Made by a program: the position numbers and the translations under genes. Positions 7,627 to 14,870 of a DNA stretch of 43,554 bases are shown in pieces. Below the pieces are notes generated by a model. It ran no database searches, had not been told where the DNA came from, and was given only the letters and a program-made list of their open reading frames with translations. Numbering within the stretch: position 1 is the first letter of the stretch; the number at the start of each line of letters is the position of its first letter. The stretch is from DATAVB01 sp040414495 (lineage in GTDB: Bacteria > Actinomycetota > Actinomycetes > Mycobacteriales > QHCD01): assembly GCA_040414495.1 (NCBI GenBank), contig JBEDUI010000021.1, positions 1 to 43,554 of the forward strand. Direction: 5' to 3'.

Positions 7627-8406
7627 CTAATCGCGGCGGAACGTGCGCAGTGAGAACGCGGCTTGCGTGCTGAGCCGGTCGACATCCGCGACCCGGTCAA
7701 GCGCGTCGTGGACGCTGTAGCGGTACGGGGTCATCCCCACCAGGTCGCGTACCGCCGGTCCGTCCAGGTCTAGGCCGAATTCGACGTGCTGGGCGTCGAT
7801 GGTGGTGAACCCGGCCGCGTCGTCGAGCTCCACCGCTTCGTCGTGTGGGACCTGGTCGCGGTAGAGCAGCGCCCGCAGACCGTCCAAGTGCGCCGCGCCC
7901 GGTATCACCACGGTCACCGTGCCGCCGGGCCGCAGAACCCGGGCCAACTCAGCCGGGAAGACGGGCGAGAAGACGATGACCGCACTGTCCACGCTGGTAT
8001 CCAGCACGGGCAGGTGGGCGGCGCTGGCGACCACGAACAGGGCCTCGCGATACCGCTTGGCCGCCAACCGGACCGCAGGCTGCGACACGTCGACGCCGAC
8101 CACGCACTCGCCCGGTAACGCCGACGTGTAGTACCCCTCACCGCAGCCGACGTCCAGCACGGCCGGCGCCTCCGGGGCCAACTTGGCCAGCGCCTGGCGC
8201 AGCGGCTCATAGTGCCCGGCCTCCAAGAACCGGCGTCGGGCCGCGACCATCTCGCGGTCGTCGCCGTGGGCCCGCCGGCCACCGCGACCGGGATCCAACA
8301 GATGCACGTAGCCTTCGCGCGCCCGGTCGAAGTGATGGCCGTTCGGACAGCCGAGCTTGGACGGCTCGAGCGACAACGGTTCGCGGCACAGCGGACAGGC
8401 CAGCAT
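7627..8406 (-). CDS. RlmA-family 23S rRNA (guanine-N1)-methyltransferase
   Basis: SAM-dependent methyltransferase of 259 residues with an N-terminal zinc ribbon (CPLC...CPNGH, residues 4-24), which is diagnostic of the RlmA/TlrB family that methylates G745 or G748 in 23S rRNA helix 35. The SAM site is VLDVGCGEGYYTSAL near residue 84, followed by VVGVDVSQPAVRLA. The family includes tylosin resistance (TlrB, G748); Gram-positive members usually modify G748, so altered macrolide sensitivity is possible but not shown. The ATG overlaps the stop of the upstream deacetylase (TGATG), so the two are translationally coupled. Confidence 0.88.
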   Translation of the reverse strand: MLACPLCREPLSLEPSKLGCPNGHHFDRAREGYVHLLDPGRGGRRAHGDDREMVAARRRFLEAGHYEPLRQALAKLAPEAPAVLDVGCGEGYYTSALPGECVVGVDVSQPAVRLAAKRYREALFVVASAAHLPVLDTSVDSAVIVFSPVFPAELARVLRPGGTVTVVIPGAAHLDGLRALLYRDQVPHDEAVELDDAAGFTTIDAQHVEFGLDLDGPAVRDLVGMTPYRYSVHDALDRVADVDRLSTQAAFSLRTFRRD

Positions 8407-9110
8407 CAGATGTGTTCCCCTAGCGGACCGATCCTCAGCCCGGCATCAGTGGCGTGTCCGATAATGCGCGGCAGCGCGGCGAGCGTCGCCCGCCAGGCAC
8501 CGGGCGCGCAGAACCGGTCGGCATCGTGCAGCAGCAGCGTGCCGCCACCGGCGATGCCAGGTGCGATCGTCTCGTACACCGACTGCGGCGTCGCGGCGGC
8601 CGTCCAGTCCTTGGCCCAGGCCGTCCAGATGACCGGCCGCAGCCCGAGCCGGCGCGCGATCAGGGCGCCATCGCCGGTCAGCACGCCGAACGGCGGCCGG
8701 AACAGCGTCGGGGTCACCCCGGTGGCCGTCCGCACCAGGTCGCGGGCCCGGGCCAGGTCGCGGTGGACGGCGTGCGGCGGCCGGCCAAGCAGGTACCGGT
8801 GCTCGTACCCGTGCACCGCGACCTCGTGGCCGGCCTCGACGATGGCGCGGCCGAGCCCGGGGTCGCGGGCCAGCTGGGTGCCGACGAGGAAGAACGTCGC
8901 CCGAACGCCGGCCCGCTCCAGCGCTTCCAGGAACAGCGGCGTGGAGGCCCCGGCCGGACCGTCGTCGAAGGTCAACGCGACATGATCGGGCCGGCCTCGC
9001 CCGGCCAAACCGGGCGTGAACCGGCGTACCTCCGGCAGCCACGTCGCGGCGTAACCGATGTGCAGCGCCAGTGCCCCGGCCCCGACCACAACCGGCCATC
9101 GACCGCGCAT
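8406..9110 (-). CDS. Polysaccharide deacetylase (NodB domain)
   Basis: Carbohydrate esterase family 4 type enzyme of about 234 residues. An N-terminal hydrophobic segment (VVVGAGALALHIGYAATWL) is a likely membrane anchor or uncleaved signal. The NodB motifs are TFDDGPAG (catalytic Asp and metal Asp) and HGYEH (metal His pair), then RPPFGV and LLHD near the end. It probably acts on cell-wall or surface glycans outside the membrane. ATG 9110 was preferred over GTG 9116 because AGGGG lies about six bases upstream. The starts of this gene and the glycosyltransferase at 9149 are only 38 bp apart and divergent, so they are likely co-regulated. Confidence 0.9.
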   Translation of the reverse strand: MRGRWPVVVGAGALALHIGYAATWLPEVRRFTPGLAGRGRPDHVALTFDDGPAGASTPLFLEALERAGVRATFFLVGTQLARDPGLGRAIVEAGHEVAVHGYEHRYLLGRPPHAVHRDLARARDLVRTATGVTPTLFRPPFGVLTGDGALIARRLGLRPVIWTAWAKDWTAAATPQSVYETIAPGIAGGGTLLLHDADRFCAPGAWRATLAALPRIIGHATDAGLRIGPLGEHI

Positions 9111-9135
9111 GATCACCCCTGATTGTCGGCTGTAT

Positions 9136-9141
9136 TAGGCG
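9136..9141 (+). promoter_or_regulatory. -10-like TAGGCG seven bases before the glycosyltransferase start
   Basis: TAGGCG ends seven bases before ATG 9149, the same spacing as TAGGCT boxes elsewhere in the window. No Shine-Dalgarno precedes the ATG, consistent with a leaderless mRNA. Confidence 0.35.
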
Positions 9142-9148
9142 ATGCGCC

Positions 9149-10300
9149 ATGGTATGGCGCATGTCGGATGGTCCAGCGCGCTACCTCATCATTTCGGCCA
9201 GCATGGGTGCCGGTCACGACCAGGTGGCGCTCGAACTAGCGGCGCGGATGCGAACCGACGGTGCCGAGGCCCGGGTGGTCGACCTGCTGCAGGTGTTGCC
9301 GGGTCCGGTCGGGCGTGGCCTGCGCAGCGGGTACGCGCAGATGCTGCGGGTCGCGCCGTGGTTGTACGAGGGAATTTACCGGGCGTTCTTCGTACCCCGG
9401 GAACGGCTGCAGCCCTCGACGTCGCCGATGGTGCGGCTGGCCGCCCGGCGGTTGCTGCCGACGATACGGGAGTACCAGCCGACTGCGGTGCTCTCGACGT
9501 TCCACCTCGCTGGCCAGGCTGTGGGCCGGCTGCGCAGCACCGGTCGGCTGCACCAACCGGGCATCGTGGTCATTACCGACGCGGTGGCGCATGCGCTGTG
9601 GCTGGATCGGGGCAATGACCTGTTCATGTGCGTGTTCCCGCACGTCGCGGCCGAGGCCAGACGCCGCACTGGTCGGCCGGCGATCGCACCGGGGCCGATC
9701 ATCGATCCCCGGTTCACCGCACCGGTTGATCCGGCCGAGGGCCGGAGTCGGCTCGGTCTGGCTGAGGACGAGGACGCGGTGATCATCTCGACCGGGTCGT
9801 GGGGGGTCGGTGACGTCGCCGCGACGGCGCGCCGGTTGGCCGCGTTGGATGGTGTCCGTCCGACTGTCCTGTGTGGACGAAATGAGCGGCTGAGAGCCGA
9901 GCTGTCCACTGTGGAGGGATGTCTGGCCCTGGGCTGGCGGGACGATGTGCCGGAGTTGTTCGCTGGCGCGTCGGTCCTGATCGACAATGCCGGCGGGGCG
10001 ACCTGCGTGGAGGCGTTTGCGGCCGGCCTGCCGGTGGTCGGATTCCGGCCGATTCCCGGGCACGGGCGCGCCGGCGTGCTGGCGTTGGCCGAGGCGGGCC
10101 TGGTGACGTATGCACCGGACGAGTCCGCATTGGTGAGGGCGGTCGACAAGCTGCGCCAGCCCGGATCCGACCGGGACGACCAGTGCAAACGGGCCCGCGC
10201 CATCTTCGCCGCCGAGCCGGCCGCGGCAATCAGAGAATGGCTGGGTGACGTGCCGGCGTCGGCTGAGGTCGAGGAAGAGTCCTCGGTACAGCGCGACTAG
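9149..10300 (+). CDS. MGDG synthase-like (GT28-type) glycosyltransferase
   Basis: 383-residue GT-B fold enzyme. The N-terminus (LIISASMGAGHDQVALELAARM) is the MGDG-synthase family motif, followed by STFHLAGQAVG and VITDAVAHALWL. The C-terminal GT28-type half has VIISTGSWGVGD, VLCGRNERLR and the nucleotide-sugar loop VLIDNAGGATCVEAFAAGLPVVGF. Family members transfer sugar from UDP-sugars to diacylglycerol or related lipids at the membrane; acceptor and donor here are unknown. The divergent NodB deacetylase suggests a shared surface-glycan role. ATG 9149 is chosen from the -10 spacing; ATG 9161 is an alternative. The stop TAG overlaps the convergent DMT stop in a shared CTAG. Two copies of the dispersed GTCC...GGA palindrome lie inside (9866, 9904). 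Confidence 0.88.
   Translation: MVWRMSDGPARYLIISASMGAGHDQVALELAARMRTDGAEARVVDLLQVLPGPVGRGLRSGYAQMLRVAPWLYEGIYRAFFVPRERLQPSTSPMVRLAARRLLPTIREYQPTAVLSTFHLAGQAVGRLRSTGRLHQPGIVVITDAVAHALWLDRGNDLFMCVFPHVAAEARRRTGRPAIAPGPIIDPRFTAPVDPAEGRSRLGLAEDEDAVIISTGSWGVGDVAATARRLAALDGVRPTVLCGRNERLRAELSTVEGCLALGWRDDVPELFAGASVLIDNAGGATCVEAFAAGLPVVGFRPIPGHGRAGVLALAEAGLVTYAPDESALVRAVDKLRQPGSDRDDQCKRARAIFAAEPAAAIREWLGDVPASAEVEEESSVQRD
9905..9915. repeat. Exact TCCACTGTGGA palindrome copy
   Basis: Inside the glycosyltransferase gene, read as TCC-ACT-GTG-GAG (STVE). A related copy, GTCCTGTGTGGAC, lies 38 bp upstream at 9866-9878. Confidence 0.6.
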
Positions 10301-11202
10301 GACGCCGAGCCGCTCCCGTACGCGGCCATGTCGATGGATGCCGGATCACCGGCGTCGTCCACTTCGCCGGTGGCTAGCGGCGAACGGGACAGCGCCACGC
10401 TGCCCAGGACGATGATGATCGCGCCGACCAGCGCTGGGGCCAGCCAGACGCCGGTGCGCAGATGCTCACCGAACAGGAGCACGCCATACACGATGCTGAC
10501 CAGCGGGTCGAGGGTCGAGATCGGCGGCTGGGCCGCGACCAGACTGCCCGCCTGCAAGGCGTTCTGCACCAGGAAGAAGCTGGCGATACCGGTCACGACC
10601 ATTAAATAAAGCTGCCAACAGGTGACGACGTCGACCACGCCACCGGTGATCTTCTCCAGCGCGCCCTTCATCAGCGCGGCCGTGAAGCCGAAGCCCAGGC
10701 CGGCGGCGGCACCGTACAACGTGGCCCGGCGACCGCCCCGGGTCCGCAGCCCGGCCGCGACCAACAACGCACCGGCGCCGACGCTCGCTACGCAGGCCCA
10801 CAGCCACGACCACATGCTGGTGTCGATGGTGCCGCTGCGCGGTGCGGTGGCAATCAGCACGACGGCCAGGCCGCCGCTGACCGCGATGGCTCCGATCCAG
10901 GCGTCGCGATCGAGGCTGGTACGAAAGGCAAACGCGGCGGCCACCAGCGTCAGCGGTAGCTCAGCGACGACGATTGGTTGGACCAGGGCCAGATCGCCGA
11001 TGGACAGGGCAGCGGCCTGAAACAGGAAGCCTCCGATCAGCGCGACGAGGCCCCCGAGCCAGATAGGTCTACGGATCAGATCGATGATCAGTCGGAAATG
11101 CATGGCGTCGGCGAGCGGCACCGTACGGGCCGCCTTACGTTGCAGTACGGCGCCGATGGCGTTACTGCCCGCGGCGAGAACCGCGTAAAAGACGGCTAAC
11201 AC
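10297..11202 (-). CDS. DMT-superfamily (EamA-like) transporter, second of a pair
   Basis: Integral membrane protein of about 301 residues with nine to ten hydrophobic helices in two repeats, e.g. IWLGGLVALIGGFLFQAAAL and WLAPALVGAIIIVLGSVAL. FYAVLAAGSNAIGAVLQRKAA at the N-terminus and the first repeat closely resemble the upstream gene (FLLGLGFVLQQRAA), so the two are tandem paralogues and may form a heteromer. The substrate is unknown. GTG 11202 is chosen because it places helix 1 at the N-terminus; it overlaps the upstream stop by 7 bases. The longer in-frame extension would run through the partner's coding sequence. The stop shares a CTAG with the convergent glycosyltransferase. Confidence 0.85.
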   Translation of the reverse strand: MLAVFYAVLAAGSNAIGAVLQRKAARTVPLADAMHFRLIIDLIRRPIWLGGLVALIGGFLFQAAALSIGDLALVQPIVVAELPLTLVAAAFAFRTSLDRDAWIGAIAVSGGLAVVLIATAPRSGTIDTSMWSWLWACVASVGAGALLVAAGLRTRGGRRATLYGAAAGLGFGFTAALMKGALEKITGGVVDVVTCWQLYLMVVTGIASFFLVQNALQAGSLVAAQPPISTLDPLVSIVYGVLLFGEHLRTGVWLAPALVGAIIIVLGSVALSRSPLATGEVDDAGDPASIDMAAYGSGSAS

Positions 11203-12068
11203 GGCGGCGTCGCAGCCGCCGGGCGTAAGTGGCGATGTAGATGCGGGGAACGGGCCAGCACGATGACGCCACTCACCATTGCCAACAGGCCCGCCGATTC
11301 CAAGCCCAGCCATACCGGAGCAACACGCACAACTTCTCCAAACGCCCCAACGCCGAATGCCATTCCGCATAGCGGCTCAGCCACAGTCATCGCCGGCAGC
11401 GAGGCCGGTAGTGGCGCCGCTTCGAAAGCGCTCTGCGCAAGCAAGAGTCCCACGATTGCGACGCAGACCACAGCGTAGGTCTGCCAAGAAGTCAGAAGAG
11501 GCACGACACCCTCGCCGAGCAAGGCCATCGCGCGCCGGGTAAATCCGTCTTGGAGGCCGAAGAGGGCTCCGGCGGCCGCTGCCAGCAGGGTCGCTTTTTC
11601 CGCCGGCGGACGGCGTCGGGCGATCGTCACCAAGGCCGCGGCCAGCCCGACAATGCCCACGACGATGAGCCAACTCTGGACGGTTCGTAACGAGGTGCTC
11701 CCCGCCCGCGGATTGCCGGCCAGCACGAAGATGCTGATGCCGAAGATGAGGACGAGCGCGCCGATCCATTCCCGGCGGCCCAGCGCCTGCGCTGACAGCA
11801 CCCGGGCCAGACCCAGCGCGAAAAGCAGGTTGGCGGTGAGCAGCGGCTCGACCAGCGTCACCTCAGCCTTGCCGAGTGCCACCGCGCCGAGCACCTGGCC
11901 GCCAACCATCGACGCGATGCCGGCCAGCCAGACCGGTTTGCGGATCAGGTTGAGCAACAGTCGGTACGACAGCGCGTCATCGCCCGGCGCTTCCTGAGCG
12001 GCCCTTTGTTGCAGCACGAAACCGAGACCAAGCAAGAACGCGGCGGCCAGGACGATGAGGATGGTCAC
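11196..12068 (-). CDS. DMT-superfamily (EamA-like) transporter, first of a pair
   Basis: 290-residue polytopic membrane protein. The N-terminal helix ILIVLAAAFLLGLGFVLQQRAA is followed by LIRKPVWLAGIASMVGGQVLGAVAL, ALGKAEVTLVEPLL and EWIGALVLIFGISIFVLAG; a second set of helices follows after the RRRPPAEK loop. It is homologous to the downstream gene, which it overlaps by 7 bases. The start is GTG 12068 with AGGAA six bases upstream. A -10 (TAACGT, 12089-12094 on this strand) and a 25-bp palindrome lie just upstream, so the pair is probably repressor-controlled. No substrate can be named; DMT proteins carry metabolites, drugs or metal ions. Confidence 0.86.
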   Translation of the reverse strand: MTILIVLAAAFLLGLGFVLQQRAAQEAPGDDALSYRLLLNLIRKPVWLAGIASMVGGQVLGAVALGKAEVTLVEPLLTANLLFALGLARVLSAQALGRREWIGALVLIFGISIFVLAGNPRAGSTSLRTVQSWLIVVGIVGLAAALVTIARRRPPAEKATLLAAAAGALFGLQDGFTRRAMALLGEGVVPLLTSWQTYAVVCVAIVGLLLAQSAFEAAPLPASLPAMTVAEPLCGMAFGVGAFGEVVRVAPVWLGLESAGLLAMVSGVIVLARSPHLHRHLRPAAATPPC

Positions 12069-12101
12069 GTAATGTTCCTGTCGGGGTCACGTTATGCGCG
12101 T

Positions 12102-12126
12102 AGAGTGCCCGAACTTCGAGCACTCT
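12102..12126. promoter_or_regulatory. 25-bp near-perfect palindrome, operator of the DMT pair
   Basis: Arms AGAGTGC (12102-12108) and GCACTCT (12120-12126) surround an inner dyad CGAA/TTCG. Eleven of twelve base pairs match around a single central base. It sits where the -35 would be for the TAACGT -10 (12094-12089, minus strand) of the DMT operon, the usual position for a repressor such as a TetR- or GntR-type dimer. No regulator gene is adjacent. Confidence 0.6.
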
Positions 12127-12538
12127 TAGTTGCAGACATTATCCGTTGGCAGAGCGTTTCAGCGATTCGTGCAGGTTGGATGAATCACGCCGCTAACCAG
12201 CCAAATACCCGACCGGTGTGGCGGGTTCAACATCGTCAGCGCCGAAGTCGGCCGCCCCGCGCCGCTCGACACCCCTGACCTTCGGGGCGCACTGCATGCC
12301 TCCCCGGCGCTCCCGCAGGCGAGAATAGAGAGGCACGTCGATGCAGACGCGTGATGTCCCACGTACCTGCGTCGGGCACGTAGCTGTCGCCGGTACGGGT
12401 CCGCGTCTTGCCGTCTTGGGCAAGCCGTCCAGCGCCGGTGGCGGTTCGCGATCATGCCGGTAGCTACCGGTAGCGTCGCGCCCACGAAGAGAAACGCCGC
12501 GAGCTTGGTGGCGAGGTGCGGACAGGGGTGGGGACGTC
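12127..12538. other. Intergenic region between the DMT pair and the SDR gene
   Basis: About 410 bp with no convincing gene. Several short frames are open but lack codon bias and family similarity. Visible elements are CTTGCC/GGCAAG (a 6-bp hairpin around 12410) and the overlapping palindromes at 12457-12474 near the SDR start. Confidence 0.5.
12457..12474. promoter_or_regulatory. Overlapping palindromes CCGGTAGCTACCGG / GCTACCGGTAGC
   Basis: The 14-bp CCGGTAGCTACCGG (12457-12470) and the 12-bp GCTACCGGTAGC (12463-12474) are both perfect palindromes, made by CCGGTAGC repeated at a 10-bp interval. They lie 65-82 bp before the SDR start, a plausible operator location. No regulator is identified. 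Confidence 0.35.
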
Positions 12539-13291
12539 ATGCAGCTTGCCGGGCGGGTGGCGCTGGTCACCGGGGCGACCGGCGGGATCGGGCGCGCCAT
12601 CGCCCACGAACTGTCCGAAGCCGGTGCCCGGTTGGTGCTCGCCGGCCGCGACGGCGAGGCGTTGGTGGCGTTGGCTACGGCGGTACGTGGCCACGCCGTG
12701 CCCGGTGAGTTGGCCGTTCCCACCGCCGCCGAGCAGCTGATCGACCGGGCCGAGCGCATAGCCGGCCCGGTCGAGGTCCTGGTGAACAATGCCGGCCGGG
12801 GATACGCCGGACCGTTGGCCACCATGCCACCGGCCGAGATCGACAGCCTGCTGCAGTTGGACCTGACCACCCCGGTGCAGCTGACCCGCCGGGTGTTGCC
12901 CGGGATGCTGGCCCGCGGTTCCGGCCGGATCGTGTTCATCGGCTCCATCGCCGGCCTGGTCGGAGTGCGCAACGAAGCGGTCTACGCCGCAGCCAAAGGC
13001 GGGCTGGCCGCGCTCGCCGACAGCCTCAGCGATGAGCTCGCCGGGACCGGCGTCGGCGTCACGCTGGTCGCCCCGGGCGCCGTGGCTACCCGGTTCTTCC
13101 GCACCCGCGGTTGCGAGTACGACCGGCGGGTGCCGAGGCTGCTGACCCCGGAGCGGGTGGCCACCGCGATCCGCGAGGGGATCGAGGGGGAGCGGCGCCG
13201 GGTCGTCGTGCCCCGCTGGCTGGAGTTCGCGATTCGGCTGCACGGCGGCGCGCCCGGCCTGTACCGGGCGATGTCGGCTCGCTGGGGTTGA
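12539..13291 (+). CDS. Short-chain dehydrogenase/reductase
   Basis: Classical SDR of 250 residues. The cofactor loop TGATGGIGRAIA is at residues 12-23, NNAG at about 83, the Ser in FIGSIAGL and the catalytic YAAAK in VYAAAKGG. The C-terminus (PRWLEFAIRLHGGAPGLYRAMSARWG) resembles SDRs annotated as fatty-acyl or steroid-type oxidoreductases, but the substrate is unknown. Asp/Arg after beta-2 (LAGRDGEAL) suggests NADP preference. ATG 12539 follows GGGGTGGGGA. It stands alone, ending before a strong shared terminator with the convergent L,D-transpeptidase. Confidence 0.88.
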   Translation: MQLAGRVALVTGATGGIGRAIAHELSEAGARLVLAGRDGEALVALATAVRGHAVPGELAVPTAAEQLIDRAERIAGPVEVLVNNAGRGYAGPLATMPPAEIDSLLQLDLTTPVQLTRRVLPGMLARGSGRIVFIGSIAGLVGVRNEAVYAAAKGGLAALADSLSDELAGTGVGVTLVAPGAVATRFFRTRGCEYDRRVPRLLTPERVATAIREGIEGERRRVVVPRWLEFAIRLHGGAPGLYRAMSARWG

Positions 13292-13334
13292 CGGCCCGGC
13301 CGCGCTGAGTCCGACCCGCCGACGTTCGAATTGA

Positions 13335-13370
13335 CAGAGCCCCGCGACCAGATTCAGTCGCGGGGCTCTG
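13335..13370. terminator. Bidirectional terminator between convergent SDR and L,D-transpeptidase genes
   Basis: CAGAGCCCCGCGAC and GTCGCGGGGCTCTG make a perfect 14-bp stem with an 8-base loop, 43 bp past the SDR stop and 22 bp past the transpeptidase stop. A T-rich stretch (CTGTTGTTTC) follows on the plus strand. Confidence 0.9.
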
Positions 13371-13391
13371 CTGTTGTTTCCCTGGGAGGGG

Positions 13392-14657
13392 TCAGGAGGT
13401 GGCGTTACCCGCCTGCCAGGTCGGCCATTGCACGGCCCAGACACCGATCCGGTCGCTCAGCGGCAGCTGCGGTCCACCCGAGTTGGTCACCTCAACGACG
13501 TCACCGACGCCGAGGTGGGCGTAGAACCAGGCCGCGTTCTCCTGGTTCAAGTTGATGCAGCCGTGCGAGACGTTGGTGCTGCCCTGTGCGCCGACGCTGT
13601 TCGGATTCTCATGCACGAACTCGCCATCGTCGGAGATCCGCTCGGCGTAGTACTCCTTGGACCGGTAATGCTGCGGCCCGTGGCAGACACCGTACGAGCA
13701 GGAGTCCATCGTGTACTCGCGGTTCTTGGCCGAGATGACGTGGGCGCCCAGGTGGGTCGGCGTGGCCTGCTTGCCCATGCTGATCGGCATCGTCTTGACC
13801 ACGTGGCCGTTCTGGTAGATCGCCATGGTCTCGGAGCGGCCGTCAGCCTTGGCGACCCAGGAGTCGTGCACCGTGTAGTCGATGGTGCGGTCGGATTCGC
13901 CGTAGACACCGCCACCCAGATCCTTGCCGTAGTCCTTGATGTCCAGGCGGATCTTGGTGTGCGCCTGCCAGTACGTTTCGGGCCGGTAGTCGACCTCGGT
14001 GTCCGAGAGCCAGTACCAGGCGCCGGTCTGGGCCGGGGACGAGGTGACGGTCAGCATCTTCTGCACCGCGGCCCGGTTCTGGATCGGCTTGTCGAAGCGC
14101 ACCGCCAGTGGCATGCCGACGCCGATGTCGTTGGCGGTCGGCGGCGGTACGACCGATGGGTAGGCCGTCGAGGGGTTGATCGTCGTGACCGTGGTGTCCG
14201 TCTTGGTCACGTTGCCCTTGGAGTCCTGGGCCGAAGCCGCGATCTTGTACGTCTTGCCGTACCCGAGAACCTCGTTGGTGGACCAGGAGGCTTTGTCGGC
14301 GGCGAACTCACCGGTGACGGCCACGCCCTTGGGGTTGGTGACGGTCACGTCTTGCAGCGTGCCCTTGCTCGCCTTGACCACGATCGGGGTCAGCGGGTTG
14401 GTATGCGAGGCCGCGCTCGGGGTGACGGAGATCTGAGCCGCCGAACCGGTCGGCGAGGCGCTGGGCTTCTTTGATTCCGACCCGGATTTGGTCGGGGAGG
14501 AGCTGCCGGCCGCCTGGCCGTTGTTGTTGGAGTCGTGGCCCGCGGTTTTGTTGCTCGAGCAGCCGGCCAAAGCCAGCACAGCAGTCAATCCCGCGACCAC
14601 CATGACCTTGCCCGACGTGCCAACGCGGCGCCGCCGTCCCCCGCCTGCTGGGTACAT
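13392..14657 (-). CDS. Lipoprotein L,D-transpeptidase (YkuD domain)
   Basis: Forms 3-3 cross-links in peptidoglycan, outside the membrane. About 421 residues starting at ATG 14657. The n-region is Arg-rich (GGGRRRRVGTSGK), then a hydrophobic helix and lipobox LALAGC, so it is lipid-anchored. A Ser/Gly/Lys-rich linker follows, then Ig-like domains as in the mycobacterial LdtMt2 type (NPLTPIVVKASKGTLQDVTV; DIGVGMPLAVRFDKPI). The C-terminal YkuD domain carries STNVSHGCINLN with the catalytic His-Gly-Cys. DSCSYGVCHG resembles the insertion seen in actinobacterial enzymes. A longer in-frame start lacks a signal peptide and is rejected. It lies 3' of the hopanoid operon, but 213 bp apart. Confidence 0.93.
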   Translation of the reverse strand: MYPAGGGRRRRVGTSGKVMVVAGLTAVLALAGCSSNKTAGHDSNNNGQAAGSSSPTKSGSESKKPSASPTGSAAQISVTPSAASHTNPLTPIVVKASKGTLQDVTVTNPKGVAVTGEFAADKASWSTNEVLGYGKTYKIAASAQDSKGNVTKTDTTVTTINPSTAYPSVVPPPTANDIGVGMPLAVRFDKPIQNRAAVQKMLTVTSSPAQTGAWYWLSDTEVDYRPETYWQAHTKIRLDIKDYGKDLGGGVYGESDRTIDYTVHDSWVAKADGRSETMAIYQNGHVVKTMPISMGKQATPTHLGAHVISAKNREYTMDSCSYGVCHGPQHYRSKEYYAERISDDGEFVHENPNSVGAQGSTNVSHGCINLNQENAAWFYAHLGVGDVVEVTNSGGPQLPLSDRIGVWAVQWPTWQAGNATS

Positions 14658-14870
14658 GCTGTGACTCTCACTATCTGTCAACGGTGCGAATGTGATCATG
14701 CAGAAAGACTCCGCAACGCCGAAAAGGGTTGGCCGGCCGTACATCCGCATGAGTGTGCCGAAATGGCCGTGGCGGGACAACCGCTCCTTGATGATCGCCA
14801 TCTGCACCCGGACTACAGTACCGGCCATCCCCGACAAGTCATTCAGCCGACCCGCGCGGTAATACCCTCG

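Noticed and set aside
7627..10300. Macrolide-resistance cluster around the RlmA-type methyltransferase
   Set aside because: The neighbours are a polysaccharide deacetylase and a glycolipid-type glycosyltransferase; no macrolide biosynthesis or efflux genes are present.
12159..12972. Minus-strand frames in the gap and over the SDR gene
   Set aside because: Cys/Ser/Arg-rich translations without domain similarity; the plus-strand SDR explains the region from 12539.
13374..14474. 366-codon frame antisense to the L,D-transpeptidase
   Set aside because: Shadow frame; it also runs over the terminator-proximal region and has no recognisable domain.
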